Assembly (NCBI RefSeq): GCF_030372765.1
Contig: NZ_JAUCMW010000019.1
Span: 1 to 64,000, forward strand
From: Labilibaculum sp. K2S
GTDB taxonomy: Bacteria > Bacteroidota > Bacteroidia > Bacteroidales > Marinifilaceae
DNA length: 64,000 nucleotides
Reading direction: 5' to 3'
Each line of letters begins with the position of its first letter. Position 1 is the first letter of the stretch. Below are positions 46,128 to 55,900 of the stretch, one piece after another. The notes below the pieces were generated by a model that was not told the DNA's origin, searched no databases, and saw only the letters and a list, made by a program, of their open reading frames with translations. Made by a program: the position numbers and the translations under genes.

Positions 46128-49100
46128 ATGAAGTTCGATTCAATAGGTAATAAATTAGTTCGGGATGGAATTTACAGGGCAACGATGAGGCAATCGCTGC
46201 GAAATTTGATGTTGCTGATTTTGCTTGTTTCTGTATTTAAAGTTGGATTTTCTGCAAATCATTTTGCTGTTGAAAATGATATTGATGAAATAAAACTCTT
46301 TCAAGAGGATTCCGTTCAATCGCAAGGAGCCTCGATGGCTGCATCTTTGCTTAATCCGAAGGATGTTAAGCGAATGGAGAAATTGATTGCTACCGCAAAA
46401 AAAATCAGAACCGAATCACGTAAGCTCCAGGACTTAATCAATTCATCAAAATCATTCGATTTGCCATTGGGTAAAGATCAGTCAATGGGAGTGGGAGGAG
46501 TTACGATATGCATCGATTCCGTCTTTCTAACTCCTAAAGGAGGCGAACTTTGTGCTTCAGCATTAATTGATGTACCTCTTGCAAAAAGACAACTTGGATT
46601 TGCCGGAAGCCGGATTGGCTTTAACCGTGGCGGATTTACCGGCGATGCCCGATTGATGCTGATTGGAAATCAGTCATTTGCTTTGAATAAAAATATGAAC
46701 TTGGTATTCGTTGGTGAGAATAAAAAAACCTTTGTTGATTGGGATTGCAACGGATACAGGGGAATGGGTTTGCAGGGAATGGTAGAGTTTAGCCGCGATG
46801 TACTATTGCCTGCCGATACCATTAATACGACTAAGGTTTCTGCAGCTTTCGAAACCAGTATTACTACATTTTCTGATTTTATTGTTGATGTGAGCTTGGA
46901 TCCTTTTCAGGTGAAAGGTCTTACCGATTTTAAGTTTAAGGTTAGCAATGCTGTTTTCGATTTTAGTGATACCCGAAATTCTTCAGGGATGGTCTTCCCA
47001 AAAGGCTATCAATCTACCTCAATGCCTGAATTGAATAGTCCGCTTTGGCAGGGATTCTATTTAAAAGATTTAAATGTTGAGATTCCAAGTCAATACCGAA
47101 AGAAAAATCAAGAGAATAATATCACTCTTTTTTTACAGAGTGCTGTTATCGATGAAATGGGCTTTACAGGGGAATTTGGCGGGACTAATTTAATTCCTTT
47201 GGAAGAAGGAGATATGAGTGGCTGGGCATATTCTTTGGATACATTGGGAGTGGGTTTAAAGTACAATAAGTTACAAAAGGCATGGTTCAATGGTGATATT
47301 TTAATACCAATTGCAGGTGATACAGATCATTTGGGCTATTATGGTTTAATTCAACCTGATGATAAATATTATGTGAAGGCAACAGTAAAGGAAGATATGG
47401 ATTTTCCGCTGTTTAAATCAGAAGTGAAATTAGCTCCCTCTTCGTATTTAGAGGTTGATGTTGAAGATCACCGCTTTCATCCAAAAGCGGTATTGCATGG
47501 TTCAATGGTGCCAAAAACAAATCTCTTACATGTTGGAGACATTTCTTTTGAAGGATTAATGGTGACTACCCGGGAACCCTTTCTGGATGCAGATCGTTTT
47601 AGTTTAGGACGAGAGAATGCACCTAAAAAGTTAGGTTTCTTACCGATTCAACTCAACAGAATTACATTAACGAAACGAAAAACGAATGAATACGGTTTGG
47701 GTTTGGACATGACCGTTAATGTTAGCAGTAGTTTTAGTGGGATTGCAGAAGCTATTATTTTGGCCGAAAAAGATCCTGAACGAATTAAATTTAAGTATGC
47801 CGGATTGGATATAGGCAAGCTGGGTATTGAAGTAAATCAGGGCAGTTATCAATTAAAAGGTTTTGCACAATGGTACAAGAATGATCCTCTGTACGGATCT
47901 GGTTTTAAAGGAATGGTTGATGCCAAATTTACGCCCGGAATTGCTTTGCAGGCTTCAGCGCTTTTTGGCAGTGTTGAAGGATATCGATATTGGTATGCCG
48001 ATGGTATGTTTACTTTGCCGAGTGGTGTTCCTGTATTTCCAGGTTTAAGTATTTACTCTTTTGGAGGTGGTGTTTACAATAGGATGTCGCATAGCGGAAC
48101 AGCTTTAGGTGCAGGCAGTATTGGGGCAACTCCCAGTGGAATTGTTTATGTGCCAAACAAGAAAGCCGGCCTTGGTTTAAAAGCGAGAGCCGATCTGGCT
48201 TCACCAGATAAAGCCGCAGTAACAGTTGAAACAATTTTCGAGATGTCGTTCAATAGCAATGGAGGATTGAATTACATTTCGTTTGAAGGAAATGGGAAAT
48301 TTTTATCTCCCTTAAATATTCCGGGTGCTGATGCTATGCAGGCAAGTTGTATGAAGTTGTCTAAAAGCCTGGACAAAGGATTAAACAATTTGGTAGATGT
48401 AGTTAATATTCCGGGATTAAAGGGACAATCGGATGTTCAAACGCAAATGTTTGGCTCTGAAAGTGAAATTGCCGGAAAATCTGTGGTGGCTGCAAAAGCA
48501 AAAGTCAGCTACGATTTTCCCAATAAAAGTTTGCACGGAACATTTGATTTGTTCATGAATGTGCCGGGAGGAGTTATTCAGGGAGTAGGATCGAATGGAA
48601 GAGCAGGTTGGGCCGAATTGCATGTCGATCCTAAAGATTGGTATTTCTACATGGGAACACCCGAAGACCGTGTAGGTATCAAACTCATGCGCATACTAAA
48701 AACAGGCAGCTACTTTATGGTGGGAACAAAAATACTGGGCAGTCCGCCTCCTCCGGATGAAGTTGCAGATATTCTGGGTGCAGATGACTTGGATTACATG
48801 AGAGATTTTAATGCTTTGGGAACAGGAAAAGGCTTTGCTTTTGGCTCCAATGTCAGCATCAGTACCGGAAATCTGAATTTCCTTATTTTCTACGGCTATT
48901 TTAATGCCGGTGCAGGTTTCGATATCATGTTAAAGAATTATGGTAACGAAGTGCGGTGCAAGGGGAGTGGTAAATCGCCGGGCATTGATGGCTGGTATGC
49001 CAACGGACAGGCTTACGCTTATCTCGATGGAGAGATTGGTATTCAGGTGAAAGTATTTCACAAACGAAAAAGAATACACATTCTGCACATAGGTGCCGCA

Positions 49101-50678
49101 GCATTACTTCAGGCGCAATTGCCAAATCCATTATGGATGAAAGGAATTGTTGGTGGTCGCTATAGTGTTTTGGGTGGTTTGGTAAAAGGCCGTTGTAAAT
49201 TCGAAGTGGAAATTGGCAATAAATGCGAATTGGTGGGAGGAAGTGTATTGGACGAACTGGAAGTGATTTCGGATGTTACGCCTCAAAACGGAAGAGCTGA
49301 AGTTGATGTTTTTACCGCTTTTCAAACTGTTTTTAATCTGGAGATTGAAAAGCCGTTCGAAATGGTCGATTTGGATGAGATTGAAAAAACTTTCCGTGTT
49401 AAACTGGATGAAATGAGTTTAACGGCTGATGGAAAATCAATAGAAGGGGAAATAGAATGGAATGAAAATAAGGATGTGGCTATTTTTAATTCGTTGGACA
49501 TATTGCCTCCTGAATCGAAAATTGATTACAAGGTAAAGGTGAGTTTTGAAGAGAAAATTGGTGGTGTGTGGAAAAAAATGAAAGGTCAGACTCAGGAAGA
49601 GAAGGGTAGCTTTACAACCGGAGTGGCTCCTGATTATATTCCCGCTCGTAATATTGCCTACTCTTACCCGGTATCGAACCAATTCAATTTCTTTAAAGAT
49701 GAATATGCTTTGGGATACATTAAACTCAGAAAGGGACAACCTTATTTATTTGAGCCGGACGATAAATGGGATCAGAAAATGAGAATGACCCGAAAAGATG
49801 GAAGCGCACTGCTGGGCGATATTTCTTATACCGACCGAACTGTAAATTTTGAAATACCAAAGGGATTAACTACCAACTCTGTTTACAAACAGGAACTGGT
49901 AAACATTCCAAAATTTAGCGCCGGTAAAATGGATGCTAATGTTGTAGTAAAGAAAAGCGGAAATGAGGATGCGACTGTAAATAATAAAAAAGCCAAAGAA
50001 GGCTCAAGTATTACTACTGTAGAGGAGAAACAGGTGTACGAGAATTATTTTAGAAGCAGTAACTACGATACTTTTAAAGAGAAATACAAGAAAATACAAT
50101 TCGGACAAAGTTGGGAATGGCCTGTGTATACAGGTGTTTATCAGGCAAACGTAATGTTTAATTCGCCCGAGGTGTTTGGTAAGAATGAACTGAACGGAGG
50201 TGATGATTACGATCCATTGATACAATTTGAGGCACAACAAAACAACCGTTGGTTTAAAAATGGCTTGAATCCATTGATGTATGGCGAATATCCTTTGGCC
50301 GGAAAATACAGCTTAGAGTGGAGAAAAGCCAGTGTTTTGGGAACGCCTCCGGTTTTTGCCGTGGGAATCTCTCAGGACATTACCAACCCTTTAATTACCG
50401 AAACCAATTATACAGGAGAAGATCCTCAGGTGCGAACACAGTATTTTAACCTGAATTACAATATTGCTGCCGTAGCCTACGGCGATTTTAAAGAATTTAG
50501 AAGTAAGATAGCTAAGGTATCGCTAACACCACAAAAAGAGAACTTGAGTAATCTATTGAACAGTCACTTCCCATTTCAAACAGGTGGAAAGTACGACGTG
50601 ATTATTCGTTATGTGTTGCCTGGGATTAATAAGGTAACCTATTCGAATAAATTGGTGGTGCCTTATTTAATGGACTAA
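46128..50678 (+). CDS. Giant exported protein of 1516 residues, no recognised family
   Basis: The chosen start is the ATG at 46128; an ATG at 46185 would give a more usual signal peptide (LMLLILLVSVFKVGFSA). The mature protein has no motif I recognise. A short charged helical segment (~residues 60-110, KDVKRMEKLIATAKKI) precedes long stretches of repeated beta-strand pattern (~120-1050) such as GLTDFKFKVSNAVFDFSD and GFKGMVDAKFTPGIALQASALFG. The C-terminal third is Ig/Big-like (EIEKPFEMVDLDEIEKTFRV onward). It lacks a type A or B sorting signal and a membrane segment after the signal. It lies between a PorP/SprF-OmpA protein, a barrel protein and a TANFOR toxin, and could be a periplasmic or surface structural part of a delivery system. 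Function is unknown. Confidence 0.8.
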   Translation: MKFDSIGNKLVRDGIYRATMRQSLRNLMLLILLVSVFKVGFSANHFAVENDIDEIKLFQEDSVQSQGASMAASLLNPKDVKRMEKLIATAKKIRTESRKLQDLINSSKSFDLPLGKDQSMGVGGVTICIDSVFLTPKGGELCASALIDVPLAKRQLGFAGSRIGFNRGGFTGDARLMLIGNQSFALNKNMNLVFVGENKKTFVDWDCNGYRGMGLQGMVEFSRDVLLPADTINTTKVSAAFETSITTFSDFIVDVSLDPFQVKGLTDFKFKVSNAVFDFSDTRNSSGMVFPKGYQSTSMPELNSPLWQGFYLKDLNVEIPSQYRKKNQENNITLFLQSAVIDEMGFTGEFGGTNLIPLEEGDMSGWAYSLDTLGVGLKYNKLQKAWFNGDILIPIAGDTDHLGYYGLIQPDDKYYVKATVKEDMDFPLFKSEVKLAPSSYLEVDVEDHRFHPKAVLHGSMVPKTNLLHVGDISFEGLMVTTREPFLDADRFSLGRENAPKKLGFLPIQLNRITLTKRKTNEYGLGLDMTVNVSSSFSGIAEAIILAEKDPERIKFKYAGLDIGKLGIEVNQGSYQLKGFAQWYKNDPLYGSGFKGMVDAKFTPGIALQASALFGSVEGYRYWYADGMFTLPSGVPVFPGLSIYSFGGGVYNRMSHSGTALGAGSIGATPSGIVYVPNKKAGLGLKARADLASPDKAAVTVETIFEMSFNSNGGLNYISFEGNGKFLSPLNIPGADAMQASCMKLSKSLDKGLNNLVDVVNIPGLKGQSDVQTQMFGSESEIAGKSVVAAKAKVSYDFPNKSLHGTFDLFMNVPGGVIQGVGSNGRAGWAELHVDPKDWYFYMGTPEDRVGIKLMRILKTGSYFMVGTKILGSPPPPDEVADILGADDLDYMRDFNALGTGKGFAFGSNVSISTGNLNFLIFYGYFNAGAGFDIMLKNYGNEVRCKGSGKSPGIDGWYANGQAYAYLDGEIGIQVKVFHKRKRIHILHIGAAALLQAQLPNPLWMKGIVGGRYSVLGGLVKGRCKFEVEIGNKCELVGGSVLDELEVISDVTPQNGRAEVDVFTAFQTVFNLEIEKPFEMVDLDEIEKTFRVKLDEMSLTADGKSIEGEIEWNENKDVAIFNSLDILPPESKIDYKVKVSFEEKIGGVWKKMKGQTQEEKGSFTTGVAPDYIPARNIAYSYPVSNQFNFFKDEYALGYIKLRKGQPYLFEPDDKWDQKMRMTRKDGSALLGDISYTDRTVNFEIPKGLTTNSVYKQELVNIPKFSAGKMDANVVVKKSGNEDATVNNKKAKEGSSITTVEEKQVYENYFRSSNYDTFKEKYKKIQFGQSWEWPVYTGVYQANVMFNSPEVFGKNELNGGDDYDPLIQFEAQQNNRWFKNGLNPLMYGEYPLAGKYSLEWRKASVLGTPPVFAVGISQDITNPLITETNYTGEDPQVRTQYFNLNYNIAAVAYGDFKEFRSKIAKVSLTPQKENLSNLLNSHFPFQTGGKYDVIIRYVLPGINKVTYSNKLVVPYLMD

Positions 50679-50718
50679 AGAAGATATGAATTATGAGTTA
50701 TGAATTTGTTTGAATATA

Positions 50719-51000
50719 CCCCGCTTCCGCACGATTGTATCGTGTGGGAAGTAATGGCTGTAACCCCAAACCCCTAGGGGCTTAAGGGTTCAAGTTTGGA
50801 AGAAGGAGAGTCCAAAAAGGAATATTTTGTATCGGATTGTTATGTTGAGCGAAGTCGAAACATCTGTTTTTCAAAGTGAAAGATTCTTCGACAAGCTCAG
50901 AATGACAATAGAACGATACTTTTTGGACACTCTTTAGGGGTAAAAAAGATGAGGGGTAGTGGAGTGTAGAATCCACACGATGCAATCGTGCGGGAGCGAG
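50719..51000. repeat. Composite repeat element, copy 1, with inverted palindromic ends
   Basis: Left end 50727-50747 carries the palindromic unit around CACGATTGTATCGTG. The right end 50973-50993 carries the inverted unit (CACACGATGCAATCGTGCGG). Between them are a CCCCAAACCCCT/AGGGG stretch (from ~50763) and a long imperfect hairpin (50808-50932). A near-identical copy lacking the right end is at 52603-52827. Confidence 0.85.
50808..50932. repeat. Long imperfect hairpin inside composite element 1
   Basis: Arms start GAGTCCAAAAAG and end CTTTTTGGACACTC, with inner complementary blocks GTATCG/CGATAC and the arms GAGCGAAGTCGAA and TTCTTCGACAAGCTC. It resembles dispersed palindromic repeats known in Bacteroidota genomes (TTGAGCGAAGTCGAA type). 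Confidence 0.8.
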
Positions 51001-51060
51001 GTGCAAGATTGGAAAAAGTCCCCTTTAGGGGATTTAGGGGTAGGGAATTGGAACGAAGTG

Positions 51061-51146
51061 GAAATCGGCGAAGTCCATTTAGGGACAGTGGAAATCGGCG
51101 AAGTCCATTTAGGGACAGAGGAAATCGGCGAAGTCCATTTAGGGGT
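51061..51146. repeat. 30-bp tandem repeat, nearly three units
   Basis: Units at 51061-51090, 51091-51120 and 51121-51146 (partial) share GAAATCGGCGAAGTCCATTT and following AGGGACAG. In one frame the unit encodes VEIGEVHLGT. A single copy with one change occurs at about 59720-59756 in another repeat block. There are no spacers, so this is not a CRISPR array. Confidence 0.9.
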
Positions 51147-51412
51147 TGAGAAGAAGTAGATAGTAAAAAATAAGCAACAGGTTAAAATGCCTGTAAAAGT
51201 TCTTTGACAAGTTTGAAAACACACACACAAGATACTCTTGTTCGGAATTGGAAAACCGGAAATGCAGGTAAATACAATGTTTTGAGTGGATCGATTTTGG
51301 AAAACCTGCCTGTTTATTGTGCAGACTCGTTTTATGGCTTAAAAAATCATCTTGATTGATGGGTAAGGCCATTTTCCGGCATAAAATTTCAAGTTGAATG
51401 CCTTGCAAAGTA

Positions 51413-51555
51413 ATTTTTCAGGTGAAAAATTATTTTCATTGGTAGTCAGGCTGATTTTTCAGCTGAAAATTAGCCGAAGCCAATGTGTTGAATCGTTTTT
51501 TAAGTTGATTTTTTGATTCGATCGTCGTGTAAAATGATTTTCCAGTTGAAAAATC
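51413..51555. promoter_or_regulatory. Three related palindromes upstream of the DUF6261-like gene
   Basis: ATTTTTCAGGTGAAAAAT (51413-51430), ATTTTTCAGCTGAAAAT (51454-51470) and GATTTTCCAGTTGAAAAATC (51536-51555) share a TTTTTCAG/CTGAAAAA symmetry. They could bind a dimeric regulator or form hairpins; function is unknown. Confidence 0.5.
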
Positions 51556-51759
51556 GTTTCGATTGCCGAAAGAGGTCATTTTTCAAAAAAAGAAGTGATT
51601 CGGTACTGCTGAAAAACTAAAATAGAGAAGCTCGAATGTATTTGCTTCCAGTAGGATAATGCTTATTGCAATTGCTTTTAAAAACGGCAGGCTGAATTGT
51701 TCTGTTTCCTTTAAGGCAGAAGCGGTAAGTCAATAGTAACAATGCTAAAATAGAAGTAT

Positions 51760-52497
51760 ATGAATAAAGTTTCTTATTACTTATTTTCTCATAATGCCTT
51801 GTTCACCTTTATAAAGGATAGTATTGGCATTATAGAGGAATCGCCGGCAGAGGATTTGGGCTTAAAAGTCTTTTTAGACATGGTGAAAGCCCGGTTTCAG
51901 ATTTACGAATCGGTGTTGCAGCACGATAAAGTAGATCCTTATACGGCAAAATTAAATGCTGCCGATCACGAAAGAGATGATCGTTTTTTAGGTTTTAAAG
52001 GATATGTTTCGGTTTGCATGTACCGCAAACAGGAGGCCGTACAAATGGCTGCACAAGAAATTAATCGTGTTATTCATCGCTATGGCGGCGATTTGTATCG
52101 TATGGCCAATGCCGAAGAATCGGCAGCGCTCGATAATTTAATTATGGATTTAAAAGCCGAGCCATACAAAACACACATTGCAAGCATTAAGGCCGATGAA
52201 TGGTTTGCCGAAATGGAGGCAGATCAGCAGGCATACAAAGCTTTGGGACAGGAACAGGTGGTACAATCCAACAGCAGTTCGCATTCAGTAATTAATGCCC
52301 GAAAGCCATTGGTGAAAGCGTGCCGTTCGCTGTTTAGCATGATTGAATTGCAGCAAACAGCAAGCGAAAATCCTGCCATCAATATTTTAATTGATCAGCT
52401 AAACAATCACATTTCGAAAAGTGTTGCGAATGCACGTTTGTCGCACTCGCTTACCGGAAATGAGACAGAAGCAGAAAAGGAAAAATTAGTAGAATAG
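51760..52497 (+). CDS. DUF6261-like cytoplasmic helical protein
   Basis: The protein has 245 residues, no signal peptide and no membrane segment. It is predominantly alpha-helical (VFLDMVKARFQIYESVLQHD, ERDDRFLGFKGYVSVCMYRKQEAVQMAAQEI, INRVIHRYGGDLYRMANAEESAALDNLIMDL). Its overall pattern matches the DUF6261 family of Bacteroidota, which has no known function; I assign it from memory of family appearance, with moderate confidence. It is flanked by two copies of the composite repeat (50719-51000 and 52603-52827), so it could have entered the locus as a repeat-bounded cassette rather than being part of the envelope operon. Confidence 0.65.
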   Translation: MNKVSYYLFSHNALFTFIKDSIGIIEESPAEDLGLKVFLDMVKARFQIYESVLQHDKVDPYTAKLNAADHERDDRFLGFKGYVSVCMYRKQEAVQMAAQEINRVIHRYGGDLYRMANAEESAALDNLIMDLKAEPYKTHIASIKADEWFAEMEADQQAYKALGQEQVVQSNSSSHSVINARKPLVKACRSLFSMIELQQTASENPAINILIDQLNNHISKSVANARLSHSLTGNETEAEKEKLVE

Positions 52498-52906
52498 ATT
52501 GCTCTGATTGAAGAACAGGAGTTTTGTGGTGTTTTTAAACTTGTAAAGAAAGTAAGACTGTTAGGAGTTATGAGCTATTAATTATGAATTAAAAATGAGG
52601 ATCCCGCTCCCGCACGATTGCATCGTGTGGCAAGTAATGGCTGTTACCCCAAACCCCTAAAGGGGCTTATTGGTGCGGTTTGGGAAGAAGGAGAGTCCAA
52701 AAAGGAATATTTTGTATCGGATTGTCATGTTGAGCGAAGTCGAAACATCTGTTTTTCAAAGTGAAAGATTCTTCGTCCCGATTCATCGGGATCAGAATGA
52801 CAATAGAACGATACTTTTTGGACACTCTTTAGGGGTAGAGAAAATGAGGTGGAGCGGAGAAGGAAAAAGGAATAAAAAAAAATGATCAGAAATTATTGAT
52901 TGAACG
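52498..52906. other. 409-bp gap occupied mostly by composite element 2
   Basis: Apart from the repeat at 52603-52827 I see nothing gene-like. An AG-rich run with GGAGAAGGAAAAAGG (from ~52856) lies 30-50 bp before the TANFOR toxin start. No promoter could be identified. Confidence 0.5.
52603..52827. repeat. Composite repeat element, copy 2
   Basis: It starts with the palindromic unit CACGATTGCATCGTG (within 52603-52630), then CCCCAAACCCCTAAAGGGG (from ~52648) and the long hairpin (52693-52827). Relative to copy 1 one hairpin arm has a small replacement (CGTCCCGATTCATCGGGA in place of CGACAAGCT). The inverted right-hand unit is missing. Confidence 0.85.
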
Positions 52907-55900
52907 ATGAATAAACAAATACCACGGAACATTGTTTCCATTCTCTTATTAGTATTTGCACTGCTGTTAACGGCAGGTACAAGTAATGCGCAGCAGTATC
53001 CGGTACAGTGCAATGTTCAGCTTATTCCGCCCTATTCGGTACATTTGGCCGATTATTATCAAGGGGGCAATCAAAAGTTACTGGTCAATCTTACGTTAAA
53101 AGATTTAAATCACGCCGATCTTTCGGTACGATTACGCATCAGCATCGAAGGACAGGGAATTAAACTGATTACCAAAGACGATTTTATTCCCAAAAATCCA
53201 GTTCTGCTTCAGGCAGGTACACCCGAGCTGTTGTACGGCGATCGTTTGGAAGAGTATTTGGTGCCCGAACACATGAATTTTTCGGGAATCACCAAAAAGC
53301 AGTTCCTGAAAACCGGACGATTGCCCGAAGGCGTTTACAAGTTTACGGTAGAAATATTTGAAGCCCGCCGACAGGAAAAAGTATCGAACACAGCCACCAG
53401 CATGGCGTGGATGCTCTTAAACGAACCACCGGTAATTACTGCTCCAGCCAATAACAAACTGCTGAAGGCTACCGATCCGGCCTCTATCTTTTTCAATTGG
53501 CTGCCAAGGCACATGAATTCACAAAATGCCTTGTCGGATGTAGAGTACGAATTTACAATGGTGGAAATCTGGCCGGTAAATCAGTCGGCCGAAGAGGCAA
53601 TTCGCTCCAAAGAACCATTGCTGAAAACCGTCTTTCGCAACACATCTTTTGTTTACGATGCACAATACCCCATGCTGGTGCCGGGACGCCAATATGCCTG
53701 CCGGGTACGAGCCTTTAGCAACCAGCAAAAAGAGATGTTTAAAAACGAAGGGTATTCGCCCGTGGTAAGCTTCGTGTTTGGCGAAGAATGCAAGCCGCCT
53801 TTACTTGTTGATGTAGATCCGGCCCTGGGCGGATCGGCGCAGCTGAGTATTGTACCCCAAAGCAATCACAGCTCGTTTACCGTGCAAATTCGCGATGTTG
53901 CAGGCGACAAGTGGTACTCCCAGCAGTCGAATCAGCCCGATTTTGAGCTGAAGCAGCTAAAACCGGGAGCTACCTACCAGTACAAAGTACAGGCGCAATG
54001 CGAAACCCTCGAAAGTGAGTTTACCCCAATCAGTCAGTTTAGCCTTTCGAAAGAACAGGCCGAGGTAGAATGCGGACAAAGTGCATCTATTCCTGAAATA
54101 GACGGCAGTCCGGCATTGAATCAGCTTACTGCGGGAGATGTAATTAATGCCGGTGGTTTTAAGGTAACCGTGAAACAGGCAAGTGGCAGCAGAGGTACAT
54201 TTACCGGAAGCGGTGTGGTGCGCATTGGCATGTTGGGCAATATTGAACTGCGAACCGTTTTCGATAATATTAAGGTAAATGAAAGCTACCAGCTAACCGC
54301 CGGAGAAATACGCGTAGTTGGCTCGGATATTTACGCTCTGGGCAGTGACATACGCGACCAGGCCGACGATTTTTTCAACAACGATATTTGGGACAGTGTT
54401 GATGATGCCATTGCAGATGCCGAAAGTATTGTGGATGAAATCAGCAATCTGCAAACAGACATGGGCAATAACAGCCTGAATAATGAATTGGAAAAAGCCA
54501 AAAGAACCATCGAAAAAGGGCGCGATCAGTTGGCTGTAGGGAATCAGGAAGGAGCTCAATTAGTAAAAGAGGGTGCCGATAAGGTGGCACAAATTCTCGA
54601 TCAGGTAAACAGCGGCGATTTTCAGATTACCGCCAACGGCATTTTCTTTTTGGCTCACGACAATCAAAACTATGGTTTCGACAGCCACGAAGAAGGCTTA
54701 ACGGAAGAGGAAAAAAAAGCTTATCTGCCTTACTACCAAAGCCTGCAGTTGGGCGATACCACCAAACAGTACTACCTAAAAGCATGGAAAAGCATTGGCA
54801 GCAATGGCAACGATGTGGTGAAAGTAGAAATGCAGCTAAGCAATGGCATGAAGGCCGATACCGTTCATTTTATGAATGCAATGGGAGCCGAAATTGCGCC
54901 GCAAAAACAGGGTGATGCTTTTAGCTTGAACCTGCGGGGCAGCTTTCACGAAGATGTGCAGCAAATTACTGCCTATTACAATGTAAAAAACGACAGCACC
55001 AAAAACACGAAGAAAGTACTCTTAGGCGCACTGAACGTAATCAGTTACGATCAAATAGAAAAGAATCTGGTTCTGGTGCCGGTTAATGGAAACGCTACAA
55101 GCATACCACGGGCACAGCTCGAAACCTACTTGAACGATACTTACAGCCCCGCCAATGTGCGATGGACAGTGAGCCAGCATGCCGGTGTACAAGTTGAGTA
55201 CAGCAACGACATGAACCAGGGCTTAGACGATGGCGAATCGAAAATGCTGAGCAATTACACCAAGGAAATGAACAAGGTGATTAAGGCCTTGAAACGTTCT
55301 GGTGATTACGACCAACATAAAACCTACGTATTTTTGGTTGATAAAGCCCAAACTGCCAGCAAAGCGGGTTTTATGCCTAAAAAGAGGCCTTGGGGTTTTG
55401 TGTTTACCAATATTCATTACAACAACAGCAAGGCATTGTGCCGAACCATTTCTCACGAGCTAGCTCACGGCGAATTCCGCCTAAGTCACCCTTTTCAGGA
55501 CTTTCCTTCCGTTCCCGAAAACTCTACCCAAAACCTAATGGACTACGCCGACGGCCAACAGTTGCGCAAATACCAATGGGACGACATTCACAACCTAAGG
55601 GATGTGGAGTTGTATGGGCAGGATGAAGAGGGGAATGCGAGTATGGATATGAATATGACAGCTGAAAATATAAAGAATTTATTGGATTTAATTAGAGATG
55701 ATAATGTAAATAAAAAAACACATTCCAATTTGAATATATACTCCTTTTCTAAGGGAAAGGTAAAGAATATGTCTCTATCTAAAGATTTTATTTTGGATTA
55801 TTTTGAAGTTGAAGTAGGTAGTGGGAGGCAATTAAGTGACCAAGATCCGATAAAAAGGGATAGTTTAACAATTAAACCTAAAGAATTGCATGAAGAGATA

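Larger units (their letters stand above)
50679..51759. other. 1081-bp repeat-rich non-coding stretch
   Basis: It holds composite element copy 1 (50719-51000), a 30-bp tandem repeat (51061-51146) and three palindromes upstream of the next gene (51413-51555). Open frames here encode only repeat-derived low-complexity peptides, so I annotate no gene. Confidence 0.7.

Noticed and set aside
50719..51000. Insertion sequence carrying a transposase
   Set aside because: The element is under 300 bp and has inverted ends but no coding capacity. At most it is a miniature, non-autonomous element.
51061..51146. Possible CRISPR array
   Set aside because: The 30-bp units are directly adjacent without spacers, there are fewer than three full units, and no cas gene is present.
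50934..51230. Overlapping open frames on both strands in the repeat block (including one encoding VEIGEVHLGT repeats)
   Set aside because: They consist almost entirely of repeat units and palindromes, have no family pattern, and no separate start or coding signal.
55223..55626. Alternative frames inside the toxin gene near the HExxH region
   Set aside because: They overlap a continuous 1369-codon frame with recognisable domains on both sides.
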